Shown piece after piece: positions 36,201-45,836 of a DNA stretch of 64,000 bases. Source of the stretch: Vreelandella halophila (GTDB lineage Bacteria; Pseudomonadota; Gammaproteobacteria; Pseudomonadales; Oleiphilaceae); the NCBI RefSeq assembly GCF_009856365.1, contig NZ_WMEX01000008.1:124001-188000 (forward strand). The letters are read 5' to 3'. The number at the start of each line of letters is the position of its first letter. The stretch's first letter is position 1. Below the pieces are notes generated by a model. It made no database searches. It was not told the origin of the DNA and saw nothing but the letters and a program-made list of their open reading frames with translations. Both the position numbers and the translations under genes were made by a program.

Positions 36201-37549
36201 CAGGCACTCTCCCGTTCCAGTTGGTCGCGCTGGAAGACAGGCACTCCCTGAATATAGGTCGCGGCAATATTGCGTTCGTCTCCGAGCATCATCAGTGCAA
36301 AAAGGACTTCGTCCAGACTCCGTGCCCTTTCCTGGCGCTGTTTCTGGACCTGCGAGACACCAGGATCGACCAGGATGAAGTCAGCCTCCTTCCCCGACTC
36401 AAAGTTGCCAATACGATCATCCAGCGCGAGGGTTCGGGCATTGCCGAGCGTGGCCATGTAAAGACCAATCAGTGGGTGCAATGGCTGGCCCTGGATCTGA
36501 AGCACCTTGTACGCCTCGGCCAGCGTCTCCAGAAGGGAAAAACTGGTTCCTCCACCGACGTCAGTGGCTACCCCTACCCCAATACCCGCCTCTTCCGTTG
36601 CAGCAAGATCGAAAAGGCCACTCCCTAGAAAAAGGTTGGAGGTGGGGCAGAAGGCAATCCGGGATCCTGTCTCCCCCAAACGCCCGCGCTCCCGCTCGCT
36701 GAGGTGGATCCCGTGCCCGAAGACACTCCTTGGGCCCAGCAATCCGTAACTATCGTAGACATCCAGATAGTCCCGGGCTTCCGGAAACAGCGACCCAACC
36801 CAGGCAATCTCGCCCCTGTTCTCGGACAGGTGCGTCTGGAGATAGACACCCTCGTATTCACGCAGCAGCCGGCCGGCAGCGGCCAGCTGTTCGCGGGAGC
36901 TGGTTGGTGCAAACCGCGGTGTAACGGCGTAATCCAGACGTCCCCTTCCATGCCAACGCTCAATCAGACTGCGCGTATCCGCAACCCCGCTGGCCACTGT
37001 GTCGCGAAGCCCCTGTGGCGCGTTGCGGTCCATCATCACCTTACCAGCGACCATTCTTAGATTGCGTTCAAGAGCCGCCTCAAAAAATGCCTCCGTAGAC
37101 TGCGGGAATATGGTCGTATAGACCATCGCCGTTGTGGTACCGCTCTCCAGGAGCAGATCCAGAAATTCACTGGCCCGGATCCGCCCATGCTCAGGGTCCC
37201 GGAACGCCTGTTCTGCGGGAAAGGTGTATTGGTTGAGCCAGTCGATGAGCTGTTCCCCGTAGGAAGCAATCACCCCCGTCTGCGGATAATGGATATGCGG
37301 GTCAATCAGACCCGGCATCAGCAGCTTGTCGGGGTAATGCTCACACTGCTCGAGTGCCAGGCCCTGCCGACTGAGATCAGCAGCGCTACCCAGGGTTTCG
37401 ACATGCCCATCACGCACCACAAGCACCCCATCCGGGAAGTATTCATAACCACCGCCTGACACCGGATCCGGCCTTGCCGTAAAGTGCAGTATTGGCGCTC
37501 GGAAGACCCTGAACGAAGTGCCCATCTGTTGATGACCCATAAAACTCAA
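36200..37549 (-). CDS. guaD: Guanine deaminase
   Basis: This 449-residue amidohydrolase is of GuaD type. Metal ligands: PGLIDPHIHYPQ near residue 80 (HxH), QTHLSEN, GHGIHLS and TDVGGGTSFS (Asp). Guanine-pocket features APTSSREQL and PTSNLFLGSGLFD fit. It converts guanine to xanthine and ammonia, feeding XDH from the same operon. It starts in an ATGA overlap with the uraH stop. Cytoplasmic. Confidence 0.92.
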   Translation of the reverse strand: MSFMGHQQMGTSFRVFRAPILHFTARPDPVSGGGYEYFPDGVLVVRDGHVETLGSAADLSRQGLALEQCEHYPDKLLMPGLIDPHIHYPQTGVIASYGEQLIDWLNQYTFPAEQAFRDPEHGRIRASEFLDLLLESGTTTAMVYTTIFPQSTEAFFEAALERNLRMVAGKVMMDRNAPQGLRDTVASGVADTRSLIERWHGRGRLDYAVTPRFAPTSSREQLAAAGRLLREYEGVYLQTHLSENRGEIAWVGSLFPEARDYLDVYDSYGLLGPRSVFGHGIHLSERERGRLGETGSRIAFCPTSNLFLGSGLFDLAATEEAGIGVGVATDVGGGTSFSLLETLAEAYKVLQIQGQPLHPLIGLYMATLGNARTLALDDRIGNFESGKEADFILVDPGVSQVQKQRQERARSLDEVLFALMMLGDERNIAATYIQGVPVFQRDQLERESA

Positions 37550-37884
37550 CTTCCCCTGTAGGTGGAGTAACCGAACGCATTCATCAGCAGTGGCACGTGA
37601 TAGTGCTCATCCGGACGCTCAATCCGGAATGCAATCGGTATGCGGGTATAGAAACTGTCTTCACCACGCGCTTTGAACCAGTCACCCACCTCGAACACCA
37701 GCTGGTATTCACCGGATACCAGCTCGAAATCGGTGCTCCACTCGTCGACCCGTCCATCAGGATTCGTGGTGGCCTGAGACAGAACCCCACCATCGGGGCC
37801 GTAGAGCACAACAGTGACACCAGCCGCCGGGCGTCCTGTGCCCAGATTGAGAACATGGGTGCTGATGGAGGCTTTACTCGTCAT
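37546..37884 (-). CDS. uraH: 5-Hydroxyisourate hydrolase
   Basis: The protein has 112 residues from the ATG at 37884; a longer frame to 37956 overlaps uraD too far. Transthyretin-like signature motifs: ISTHVLNLGTGRPAAGV at the N-terminus with the catalytic His, an internal FKARGEDSFYTRIPI, HYHVPLL, and the C-terminal YRGS tetrapeptide diagnostic of HIU hydrolases. No TAT or signal sequence, so it acts in the cytoplasm on the PuuD product, giving OHCU for UraD. It overlaps uraD by 11 bases. Confidence 0.93.
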   Translation of the reverse strand: MTSKASISTHVLNLGTGRPAAGVTVVLYGPDGGVLSQATTNPDGRVDEWSTDFELVSGEYQLVFEVGDWFKARGEDSFYTRIPIAFRIERPDEHYHVPLLMNAFGYSTYRGS

Positions 37885-38392
37885 GACCTTCTCCCGTGTC
37901 CGACAGAGCCCGCTGAAGGCGCAATTGATTGATGGCGCCCTGCTCCCGGGCTCCATTGATGATTTCGGTACCCGTGGGGTTATCGATCCGAGCCTTCAGG
38001 GCGGCAAGCATCTCGTCTGCCGACTTGCCGGTGGCGCAGATAATGAAGATGAAGCCGTGGCGCTGTTCGTACAGCAGGTTGAGTTCGTACAACTGCTCAA
38101 GCGTTGCCTCACTGGTCTCCAGGACCTGACCCTGTTCATGGCCTGTTGCACCAGAGAACTTTTCACGCAACGCTTCCATATCGCCAATACGGGCATGCCC
38201 GGAAAACGCCTCCAGAATCTCGGCTCGCGACGACTGGGACCAAAACTCGTCGGCCTTATCCAGCAGGCTCGCGATGCTGGCGAAGGGTCTGGCGAGTACC
38301 ATGCGGGTTGCCCACCGCTCGCAATGGCAGCATTCATGAAACATGTCGAATGCCGCCCTTTGAGTAAGTACGTTGAGTTCATCCAGGGTCAT
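37874..38392 (-). CDS. uraD: OHCU decarboxylase
   Basis: The 172 residues match the UraD family: MTLDELNVL, FHECCHCERWA, catalytic His in HARIGD (family usually HPRIGD), and the C-terminal substrate region YEQRHGFIFIICATGKSADE. It converts OHCU to S-allantoin and so completes urate to allantoin with PuuD and UraH. It overlaps xdhC upstream by 4 bases. Confidence 0.92.
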   Translation of the reverse strand: MTLDELNVLTQRAAFDMFHECCHCERWATRMVLARPFASIASLLDKADEFWSQSSRAEILEAFSGHARIGDMEALREKFSGATGHEQGQVLETSEATLEQLYELNLLYEQRHGFIFIICATGKSADEMLAALKARIDNPTGTEIINGAREQGAINQLRLQRALSDTGEGHDE

Positions 38393-39234
38393 TCCATTTG
38401 CTCTCCGTTCAGGACCGACTTGATCTCTCTCCAGGTCGTGGAAACGCCTGTTGGGCGTTCATGCCTCTGGTAGTAAAGCGACTGCAGCTGAGCAGCGATG
38501 GAAACCGCTACTTCCATGGGGTATTTGCCCTCGACACCTTCCAGACCAATAGGGCACTGGATACGACGTATCGCCTCGCCACTGAACCCTTCACGCGATA
38601 ATCTGGCTCGGAACCGCTCAGCCTTGGTCCGCGAGCCGATCAGGCCCGTGAATGACCATCGATAGTCGGTAAGCAACCGACAGCAAAGGGAAAAGTCCAG
38701 GCCGTGATCATGGGTCAACACGATTACCCAGGTGTTATCAGGGAGGGTATCCAGTGCGCTCACGGGATTGTCGTCGATGGCCATGCGGGCATTGGGAGGC
38801 ATCGATTCAGGCGCCAGCTCAGGCCTTGAGTCCACTACGGTAACCTGGCAAGGGAGACCAGCCAGGATGCCCAACAATGCCTGCCCCACATGCCCGGCCC
38901 CAAATACAGCCACCTGCCAGTCCCGGCAAGGAATGCACTCAAGCATGACCGTCAGATTGCCACCGCAGCACTGCGCCGCCTGGGCTCCCAACGGAAAGGG
39001 CTCCAGACGCTGACAGCCCTGACCCGCCGCCAGCAGTTCCCTGGCTCTCTGCGTCACCAGCAACTCGAATCGACCCCCTCCGATGGTGTCGTAGGTCTGA
39101 TCCGCAGTGATCACCATCTTGCTTCCGCCATCACGGGGAGTTGATCCCTGAGTATTGACCACGGTTGCGATCACATAGGCATGGCCAGCGTGCATGCACT
39201 GGGTTATGGCCTGATGCCAGGACATGACATTCAT
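38389..39234 (-). CDS. xdhC: Xanthine dehydrogenase accessory protein XdhC
   Basis: The protein has 281 residues from the ATG at 39234, in an ATGA overlap with xdhB. N-terminal XdhC domain (YVIATVVNTQGSTPRDGGSK) and C-terminal Rossmann domain with VAVFGAGHVGQALLGIL. XdhC binds molybdenum cofactor, helps its sulfuration and inserts it into XdhB. Position directly after xdhAB is standard. Confidence 0.92.
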   Translation of the reverse strand: MNVMSWHQAITQCMHAGHAYVIATVVNTQGSTPRDGGSKMVITADQTYDTIGGGRFELLVTQRARELLAAGQGCQRLEPFPLGAQAAQCCGGNLTVMLECIPCRDWQVAVFGAGHVGQALLGILAGLPCQVTVVDSRPELAPESMPPNARMAIDDNPVSALDTLPDNTWVIVLTHDHGLDFSLCCRLLTDYRWSFTGLIGSRTKAERFRARLSREGFSGEAIRRIQCPIGLEGVEGKYPMEVAVSIAAQLQSLYYQRHERPTGVSTTWREIKSVLNGEQME

Positions 39235-41558
39235 CCGTGCCCCCCTGAGTGCCCTTCCAGATTGAAGGTCTCGCACTCCCTCAAGGCCCAGTAAACACGC
39301 TCCGGTGTGGCAGGTGTATCAAGCCTAGGGCTGAAACGATAACGGGTGGTGGCGGCACAGGCGTCTCTCAGAGCCGCCCAGACCGAGATGGCCAGCATGA
39401 GCGGCGGCTCACCAACTGCCTTGGACAGGTAGATGGTCTCCTCATTGTTCGGCCGGTCGTAGAGGGAAACCCTGAAATCCGCCGGTACGTCGCCGGCAGT
39501 CGGTATCTTGTAGTTGGACGGGCTGTTGGAAATGACGCGGCCCTGGTTGTCCCAGAGGAGCTCCTCTGTGGTCAGCCACCCCATACCCTGGACGAATCCT
39601 CCTTCGATCTGGCCAATATCAATGGCCGGATTCAGGGAATCACCCACATCGTGCAGGATATCCACCCTTTCCACCCGATACTCACCGGTCGCGGTGTCCA
39701 CCGTTACCTCGGAGACCGCAGCGCCATTGGCGTAGTAGAAAAAGGGCCTGCCCTTGCCCTCCTCGCGGTTATAGTGAATCTTTGGGGTCCGGTAGAAGCC
39801 GGTCGCGAACAGCGGGACCCTGTGGGTATAGGCAAGCTCGGCAAACTCGCCCAGCGTCCACTCCCGTTCCCCGATCACGACAAGCCCTCGCTCAAATCTC
39901 ACAGCATCAGGCTCAACCCCGAATTCTGAAGCGGCAAACTCACAGAGCACTCCCCTGACCCGTTGGCAGGCATCCCGAGCCGCCATGCCATTGAGATCGC
40001 TCCCCGAGGAGGCCGCCGTAGCCGAGGTGTTGGGAATCTTGTCGGTCCGGGTCGAGGTCACCATCACCTGGTCTCGAGAAACCCCGAACTCGGAGGCGAC
40101 CACCTGCTGGACCTTGGTGAACAGGCCCTGCCCCATCTCCGTGCCACCGTGATTGATCATCAGGCTGCCGTCGGTATAAAGCTGCAGCAGAGCGCCCGCC
40201 TGATTAAGATGCTTGACCGTAAATGAAATCCCAAACTTCACCGGCGTCAGAGCCAGCCCCTTCTTCAGATAGCGATGTTTCTGGTTGAACGCCTCGATCC
40301 CGGCCCGGCGACCGCGGTAGTCCGAGTCCGCTTCAAGCCGCTCCACCAGTTCCGGCAACACATGCTGCTCTACCGTCTGGCCGTAAGGGGTTTCATCCCG
40401 CCCGGGCGAATAAAGGTTCCGTTTCCGGACATCCAGCGGATCCTGGCCGGTGGCGCGCGCAATGTCCTCGATTACGGTTTCAATCGCCATCATGCCCTGG
40501 GGTCCGCCGAACCCACGGAAGGCGGTGTTCGAGACCGTATGGGTACGACATCGCAGCCCCTCGATTCGCGCTGTGTTGAGGAAATAGGCGTTGTCCGCGT
40601 GAAACATGGCGCGGTCCACGATTCCCTGGGAAAGATCCGCGGAATAGCCACATTTGCCGGCGAGCATCAGGTCAAGCCCATGGATCACCCCCTGATCATC
40701 GAACCCGACGCTCCAGCGGTTCAGGAAATCATGACGCTTACCGGTCTGAACCATGTCATCACGGCGAGGCATCCGATAACGCACCGACCGCCCGAGACGA
40801 TGGGCGAACAGGGCCGTCATGCAGGCGATCGGTCCCGCCTGGGTTTCCTTGCCGCCGAAACCGCCTCCCATACGCCGGACCTCCGCTACGACCCGGTTAA
40901 AAGGGATATCGAGGACCTCCGCGACCAAATGCTGGATCTCGGTCGGATGCTGGGTGGAAGCGATCACGTGAATGCCCCCATCCTCGGTAGGCTCCGCCTG
41001 ACCAACCTGCCCCTCCAGATAGAAATGTTCCTGGCCACGGACATAGAGCTCACCGTTAAGACGCTGGGGAGCCGCCGAGATCTCAGCGGAAACGTCGCCC
41101 ATACGCATCTCATGGGGTGGAAGTACGTGCGCATCGGCCGCCAGCGCGTCCTCGATTGATAGCTGCGCCGGCAGCGGTTCATAGCCGATCCGGGCTTCGG
41201 CCACCGCGCGCTGTGCCACCTCCATACTGACCGCGGCGACCGCGAATACGGGCTGCCCAACGAACTCGACTACCTCTCCAGCCAGCAGGGGATCACCGTC
41301 GAATACTGGTGCGACATCCACCTTTCCCGGAATATCCGCCTGGGTGACAACATCGAGCACGCCCGGGTAGCGCCGCACATGCTCAAGGTCCAGATGCGTG
41401 ATCCGGGCATGCGGGTGGGGTGATTTGCCCGTGGCGATGTGAGCCATTCCCGGCATCACCGGCAGATCATCGATGTAGCGGGCGCTGCCACAGACGTGTT
41501 TGCGCGCAGACTCGTGGGGGGAGGCTTTGCCAGCCGCCCTTTCCGGTTGCTCAGCCAT
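39231..41558 (-). CDS. xdhB: Xanthine dehydrogenase, molybdopterin subunit XdhB
   Basis: The 775 residues from the ATG at 41558 overlap the xdhA stop by 8 bases. Aldehyde oxidase/xanthine dehydrogenase a/b hammerhead about 15-125, then molybdopterin-binding domains. Diagnostic segments: VRRMGGGFGGKETQ, NTAFRGFGGPQGM, GGTEMGQGLFTKVQQV and AVGEPPLML, the last containing the catalytic Glu. It oxidises hypoxanthine and xanthine to urate with XdhA. The pair works in the cytoplasm. Confidence 0.94.
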   Translation of the reverse strand: MAEQPERAAGKASPHESARKHVCGSARYIDDLPVMPGMAHIATGKSPHPHARITHLDLEHVRRYPGVLDVVTQADIPGKVDVAPVFDGDPLLAGEVVEFVGQPVFAVAAVSMEVAQRAVAEARIGYEPLPAQLSIEDALAADAHVLPPHEMRMGDVSAEISAAPQRLNGELYVRGQEHFYLEGQVGQAEPTEDGGIHVIASTQHPTEIQHLVAEVLDIPFNRVVAEVRRMGGGFGGKETQAGPIACMTALFAHRLGRSVRYRMPRRDDMVQTGKRHDFLNRWSVGFDDQGVIHGLDLMLAGKCGYSADLSQGIVDRAMFHADNAYFLNTARIEGLRCRTHTVSNTAFRGFGGPQGMMAIETVIEDIARATGQDPLDVRKRNLYSPGRDETPYGQTVEQHVLPELVERLEADSDYRGRRAGIEAFNQKHRYLKKGLALTPVKFGISFTVKHLNQAGALLQLYTDGSLMINHGGTEMGQGLFTKVQQVVASEFGVSRDQVMVTSTRTDKIPNTSATAASSGSDLNGMAARDACQRVRGVLCEFAASEFGVEPDAVRFERGLVVIGEREWTLGEFAELAYTHRVPLFATGFYRTPKIHYNREEGKGRPFFYYANGAAVSEVTVDTATGEYRVERVDILHDVGDSLNPAIDIGQIEGGFVQGMGWLTTEELLWDNQGRVISNSPSNYKIPTAGDVPADFRVSLYDRPNNEETIYLSKAVGEPPLMLAISVWAALRDACAATTRYRFSPRLDTPATPERVYWALRECETFNLEGHSGGHG

Positions 41559-43029
41559 GATGATGCAGCTCCTCTTTGGGTTCCTCGCCGCTGGCAAATG
41601 ATTTGAGCCCGCGACAGGCGCGGCCAAACAGGCTGGCAGCCATCACCCGGCGATAGTCGGCGGAGGCCCGCACATCCCCAATGGGTGAGAACGTTTCATT
41701 CAACTCGGCACAGGCCCGCTCTATCGTGAGGTCGTCCAACGTCGGAATCGCAGTTCCTCCATAATTGATCACCTGCTCACATCGCCAGGCCCGTGCCGGC
41801 ACCGCCGCCATACCGCCGTAGGCCACGCGCAGCCCGGTTTCGGCATCCCACAGAAAAGCCCCCATGACGGTCGTGATGTCATCCTCGTAACGCTTTGAGA
41901 GCTTGTGCAGGCGAAGCCACTGACCGGGCCGAGGCCGATCGATCCGTACCAGGGCGATGTACTCACCCGGCTGCAGTGTTGTCTGCTTGTAGTCCTGGTA
42001 GAATTCACACAGAGGTTCACTTCGGCTGTTTCCCCTGGCATCCCGGATCACCAGCTCGGCATCCATCACCAGCAGAAACGGGGGCATATCAGCAATGGGG
42101 GAGGCATTGCCGATATTCCCGCCGATGGTCCCGCGATTACGGATCTGTCGGGACCCCAGACGCTCAAGCATTCGGACCAGCTCAGGTGCAATGTCCGCAA
42201 ACGCGGTCTCCATCTCCGTGTAGGTGACAGCCGCGCCTATATCGATGTGCTCCGGGCCGAGCTCGATTCTCCGCAACGACTCGATCCGGTTGAGATCAAT
42301 AAGCTTGGGTAAGCGCCTGAAAAGCTGGGTGTGCTCCAGCATCAGGTCGGTTCCCCCTGCCACCAGCCGCGCCTCGGGGTTAGCCGACAGAAGACGTTGG
42401 AGTTCGGCTTCTGTCCCCGGCTGCCAGAACGAACACGGCTCGTTTGGGGTTTCCATGCTGCCCGATAACGGTGCACCACTCACCGGCTCTGTTCCATTCC
42501 TGGTCAAAAAGTCAGGATTGTTGAGAGCTCGTATTCCGGCTTCAACAATCGGTCGATAGCCGGTACAACGACACAGGTTCCCGGAGATGGCATCCAGAAC
42601 CGCCCGCCGGGGATCTTCCGGCATCCCCCTTTCCAGTGTCTCTGAGTGAAGCGCGGCCAACGACATCACGAACCCCGGCGTACAGAAACCGCATTGGGAG
42701 CCGTCGCATGCCACCATGGCTTCCTGAACCGGATGAAGCTCTCCGTGGACGCCATCGCCACCCAGACCTTCTACGGTTGTAACAGACTGATCTCTAAGAC
42801 TTTCAACAGGGCATATGCAGCTATTCACCGTGTAAGAACGGGGTTTTTCCCCACGTTCATCATGGACCATGACGGTGCAGGCGCCACAGTCTCCAGACGC
42901 GCATCCCTCCTTTGTCCCGGTCAGCCCACACTGGTTCCTGAGAAATGCCAGAAGTGTCCTGTCCGGGGCTTCATCGCCGCTGTCGTATAGGCGGTTGTTG
43001 ACCTTGAGGCGCACGAAACGATCCCCCAC
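41551..43029 (-). CDS. xdhA: Xanthine dehydrogenase, FeS/FAD subunit XdhA
   Basis: This 492-residue protein has a plant-type 2Fe-2S domain at the N-terminus (C43, C48, C51 and C71), an all-helical 2Fe-2S domain with CGFCTPG and CRCTGYRPI near 110-150, and FAD-binding about 195-360 with VAGGTDLML and RNRGTIGGNIGNASPIAD. Electrons from XdhB pass to NAD+. It is the first gene of the leftward operon; a sigma-54 promoter match lies about 45-65 bases upstream of its ATG. Confidence 0.94.
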   Translation of the reverse strand: MGDRFVRLKVNNRLYDSGDEAPDRTLLAFLRNQCGLTGTKEGCASGDCGACTVMVHDERGEKPRSYTVNSCICPVESLRDQSVTTVEGLGGDGVHGELHPVQEAMVACDGSQCGFCTPGFVMSLAALHSETLERGMPEDPRRAVLDAISGNLCRCTGYRPIVEAGIRALNNPDFLTRNGTEPVSGAPLSGSMETPNEPCSFWQPGTEAELQRLLSANPEARLVAGGTDLMLEHTQLFRRLPKLIDLNRIESLRRIELGPEHIDIGAAVTYTEMETAFADIAPELVRMLERLGSRQIRNRGTIGGNIGNASPIADMPPFLLVMDAELVIRDARGNSRSEPLCEFYQDYKQTTLQPGEYIALVRIDRPRPGQWLRLHKLSKRYEDDITTVMGAFLWDAETGLRVAYGGMAAVPARAWRCEQVINYGGTAIPTLDDLTIERACAELNETFSPIGDVRASADYRRVMAASLFGRACRGLKSFASGEEPKEELHHHG

Positions 43030-43074
43030 GCAATGATTCCAATCGCAGTCTCATGACTGTTTTCCATCCTCTGC

Positions 43075-43094
43075 TTTGCAAATTTTTGGCCAAC
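43075..43094 (-). promoter_or_regulatory. Sigma-54 promoter of the xdhA-puuD operon
   Basis: The minus strand reads ttggccaaaaatttgcaaag: GG and GC are separated by exactly 10 bases, with TTGGC at -24 and TTGCA at -12. The predicted transcription start falls near 43065, giving a leader of about 36 bases before xdhA. Only the first -24 triplet deviates (TTGGCC for TTGGCA). Confidence 0.7.
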
Positions 43095-43141
43095 TAGACA
43101 GGTTATTAAAAAAGACTTCCGGGACAGATGATGCGAAGAAG

Positions 43142-43159
43142 CTGGCACATAGATTGCTT
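43142..43159 (+). promoter_or_regulatory. Sigma-54 promoter of the BMP-type ABC transporter operon
   Basis: ctggcacatagattgctt is a near-perfect -24/-12 element: TGGCAC, 5 bases, TTGC, with GG-N10-GC spacing. The ATPase ATG at 43196 lies about 27 bases after the predicted start site near 43169. It faces away from the xdhA promoter. Confidence 0.78.
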
Positions 43160-43195
43160 CCAGAACCGGAGTGTATTGTCCTGGTGGTCAGTTTT

Positions 43196-44743
43196 ATGGG
43201 AGCAACAGCATCGAGACGTCTGGAGTTGGTCGGCATCGCCAAGGCCTACCCTGGCTGCATTGCCAACGACCGGGTGGAAATGACCGTAAAACCCGGTGAG
43301 ATCCACGCCCTGGTGGGAGAGAACGGCGCGGGTAAGAGTACCCTCATGAAGATCATCTACGGGGTGGTCAAACCCGATGCCGGCCAGCTCATCTGGAACG
43401 ACCGTGAAACCCTGATCGAGGGGCCGGCTCATGCACGCAGGCTCGGCATGGGCATGGTCTTCCAGCATTTCTCACTTTTCCAGACCCTGACCGTGACAGA
43501 GAACATCGCTCTTTATCTTCCGCGGCAGGAATACGGCTCTCTCCGCCGCCTCCGCGACAGGATCCTGAGCGTTGGCGAGGCGTACGGGCTTGATATCAAT
43601 CCTGACCGGCATGTCCATACGCTCTCGGTCGGGGAGCAGCAACGCGTAGAGATTGTGCGCTGCCTGCTGCAGGAGATCCAACTGCTGATTCTGGACGAGC
43701 CCACGGCCGTGTTGACGCCTGGCGAAGTTACTCACTTGGTGAAAGTACTCAAGCAGCTGGCGAGTGAGGGCTGCAGCATTCTGTTCATCTCCCACAAGCT
43801 GGAGGAAGTCAGAACGCTCTGCGACCGCGCCACCATCCTGAGAGGCGGCAGAGTAACGGGTAGTTGCACCCCGGCGGAGACGACCTCGGAGCAGATATCA
43901 CGCATGATGCTGGGTGACGACCTGCATATTGAGAAAAGCATGGGGGTGGGCGCACCGGGTGACGACAGCCTCTCACTTGAAGGGGTATCCGTCTCACCTG
44001 GAGGAGCATTCGCCATTGCGCTCCACAGCATCGACCTCACGCTCCGGGCCGGCGAAATCACCGGTATTGCAGGGGTAGCCGGAAATGGTCAGGACGAACT
44101 TGTTGACCTCATCAATGGTGAACTTGCCCCTGACGCAGGCAAGCTGCTTTTGGATGGTCGGGATATGACTGCCGAAGGCGTCCTGGCCCGGCGACGGGCC
44201 GGCCTTGCGACCGTTCACGCGGACCGGCTCGGACGCGGCTCGATAGGGGCCATGTCCCTCACTGAGAACCGGCTCCTCACAGCTTATGTCACGGATTCCG
44301 ACGCCCACGGTTTTCTCCATTGGCGACCACTGACGGAGCGTACACGGGAGTTGATCCAGAATTACCAGGTCAAAGCATCCGGGCCTGATGACACGGCAGC
44401 CAGTCTTTCCGGAGGCAATCTCCAGAAATTCATCATCGGGCGTGAAATCGCCCAAGCGCCGAAGGTGCTTGTCTGCTTCTACCCCACCTGGGGAGTGGAT
44501 GTGGGTTCCGCCAACCGGATCCATGTGGAGCTGGCGCGGTTGCGTGATGAGGGCACGGCCATCCTGATCCTTACAGAAGACCTGGACGAACTCTATCTGC
44601 TTTGCGATCGCGTGGGCGCCATCTGTGGCGGCCAGCTTTCTCCTTTGAAACCCGGCCATGAGGTATCGATGGAAACCCTGGGTCAGTGGATGGCGGGGAC
44701 GTTCAGCGCCCCACAGACACAGGGAGTCCAAAATGCGCATTGA
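43196..44743 (+). CDS. ABC transporter, duplicated ATPase (nucleoside/purine importer)
   Basis: The ATG at 43196 is used because the sigma-54 promoter at 43142-43159 rules out the longer frame from 43076. The product has 515 residues and two ATP-binding domains: Walker A GENGAGKST in the first, signature TLSVGEQQRVEIV and Walker B LLILDEPTAVLTPGE. The second has a degenerate Walker A (GVAGNGQDEL) and signature LSGGNLQKFIIGRE. This tandem layout is typical of BMP-dependent nucleoside/purine ABC systems (YufO-like). It forms an operon with two permeases and the substrate-binding protein. Confidence 0.9.
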   Translation: MGATASRRLELVGIAKAYPGCIANDRVEMTVKPGEIHALVGENGAGKSTLMKIIYGVVKPDAGQLIWNDRETLIEGPAHARRLGMGMVFQHFSLFQTLTVTENIALYLPRQEYGSLRRLRDRILSVGEAYGLDINPDRHVHTLSVGEQQRVEIVRCLLQEIQLLILDEPTAVLTPGEVTHLVKVLKQLASEGCSILFISHKLEEVRTLCDRATILRGGRVTGSCTPAETTSEQISRMMLGDDLHIEKSMGVGAPGDDSLSLEGVSVSPGGAFAIALHSIDLTLRAGEITGIAGVAGNGQDELVDLINGELAPDAGKLLLDGRDMTAEGVLARRRAGLATVHADRLGRGSIGAMSLTENRLLTAYVTDSDAHGFLHWRPLTERTRELIQNYQVKASGPDDTAASLSGGNLQKFIIGREIAQAPKVLVCFYPTWGVDVGSANRIHVELARLRDEGTAILILTEDLDELYLLCDRVGAICGGQLSPLKPGHEVSMETLGQWMAGTFSAPQTQGVQNAH

Positions 44744-45836
44744 AGCCCGCCCAACCCCATCACCTACAATGCGCTACCTTTCTCCGTTACTCGCTCTCGG
44801 GCTGACACTCATAACCGGCGCCGCCATTTTTAGCGCCCTTGGAAAAGCGCCTCTCGCCAGCCTGCATGCGTTTTTCATAGAACCGGTTTCGACGGTTTAT
44901 GGGCTGTCAGAGCTTTTCGTGAAAGTGACTCCCCTACTGCTCTGTGCAACCGGCCTGACACTGTGTTTCCGAGCCAAGGTCTGGAACATCGGGGCTGAGG
45001 GCCAGTTCGTTTTCGGTGCCCTGATCGCGGGCGCGGTCTCGCTTCAGCTTGCCGATCACCAGGGGTTCTGGGTCCTCCCGGTAGTGATCGCAAGTGGGGT
45101 GCTCGCGGGCATGGCCTGGGCTGGGATCGCCGCCCTACTACTGACCCGGTTCCGGGCCCACGAAATCCTGACCACCATCATGCTCAACTACATCGCCATA
45201 CAACTTCTTCTCTGGAGTGTGCATGGTCCCCTCAAAAGCCCCTCGGGCTATAACTTCCCGGAGTCGGAACTGTTCAGCCCCCAGACTCTGCTGCCGACAC
45301 TCTGGGGTCAATACCGGGTCACGATCGCCATATTCATCGCCCTTCTCATGCTGGCGGTGGTCTGGACGGTCCTGAACCGAACACTTCTTGGCTACCAGAC
45401 ACGGGTTATGGGCGAGAACCGCCAGGCTGCCCGCTTCGCTGGATTCAACGGCAACCGGTTGATCTGGGTACTATTGCTTTTCAGCGGCGGTATGGCGGGA
45501 ATGGCGGGCGTTTCCGAAGTCAACGGCCCGGTTGGGCAACTAACCACCAACCTGGCGCTGGGCTACGGCTACACGGCCATCATTATCGTGTTCATGGGCC
45601 GGATGCACCCGCTGGGGGTACTGCTTGCGAGCCTGTTGCTCGGCCTAACCTATCTTGGCGGCGAGAATGCCCAGATGACACTGGGGCTGCCAAAATCGAT
45701 CACCGGCGTCTTTCAGGGGCTTCTCCTGTTCTTCCTGCTGGCCTGCGACTTCCTGATCTCCCATCGGATTGTACTGACGCCGATGCGGGGTCATCGGCCC
45801 TCCAACACCTCGACCCGGGAGGTGACGAGCTCATGA
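44733..45836 (+). CDS. ABC transporter permease (nucleoside/purine type), first
   Basis: The 367 residues from the ATG at 44733 overlap the ATPase by 11 bases. About eight to ten TM helices; the BPD_transp_2 family signature is visible as KVWNIGAEGQFVFGALIAG and ARFAGFNGNRLIWVLLLFSGG. Together with the second permease it forms the heterodimeric channel. Stop overlaps the next start (ATGA). Confidence 0.9.
   Translation: MRIEARPTPSPTMRYLSPLLALGLTLITGAAIFSALGKAPLASLHAFFIEPVSTVYGLSELFVKVTPLLLCATGLTLCFRAKVWNIGAEGQFVFGALIAGAVSLQLADHQGFWVLPVVIASGVLAGMAWAGIAALLLTRFRAHEILTTIMLNYIAIQLLLWSVHGPLKSPSGYNFPESELFSPQTLLPTLWGQYRVTIAIFIALLMLAVVWTVLNRTLLGYQTRVMGENRQAARFAGFNGNRLIWVLLLFSGGMAGMAGVSEVNGPVGQLTTNLALGYGYTAIIIVFMGRMHPLGVLLASLLLGLTYLGGENAQMTLGLPKSITGVFQGLLLFFLLACDFLISHRIVLTPMRGHRPSNTSTREVTSS

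Noticed and set aside
40275-41159. 294-codon plus-strand frame inside xdhB
   Set aside because: Antisense to conserved molybdopterin-binding motifs; no ribosome site.
43076-43195. N-terminal extension of the ABC ATPase (41 codons)
   Set aside because: It contains the sigma-54 promoter and does not resemble the family N-terminus.
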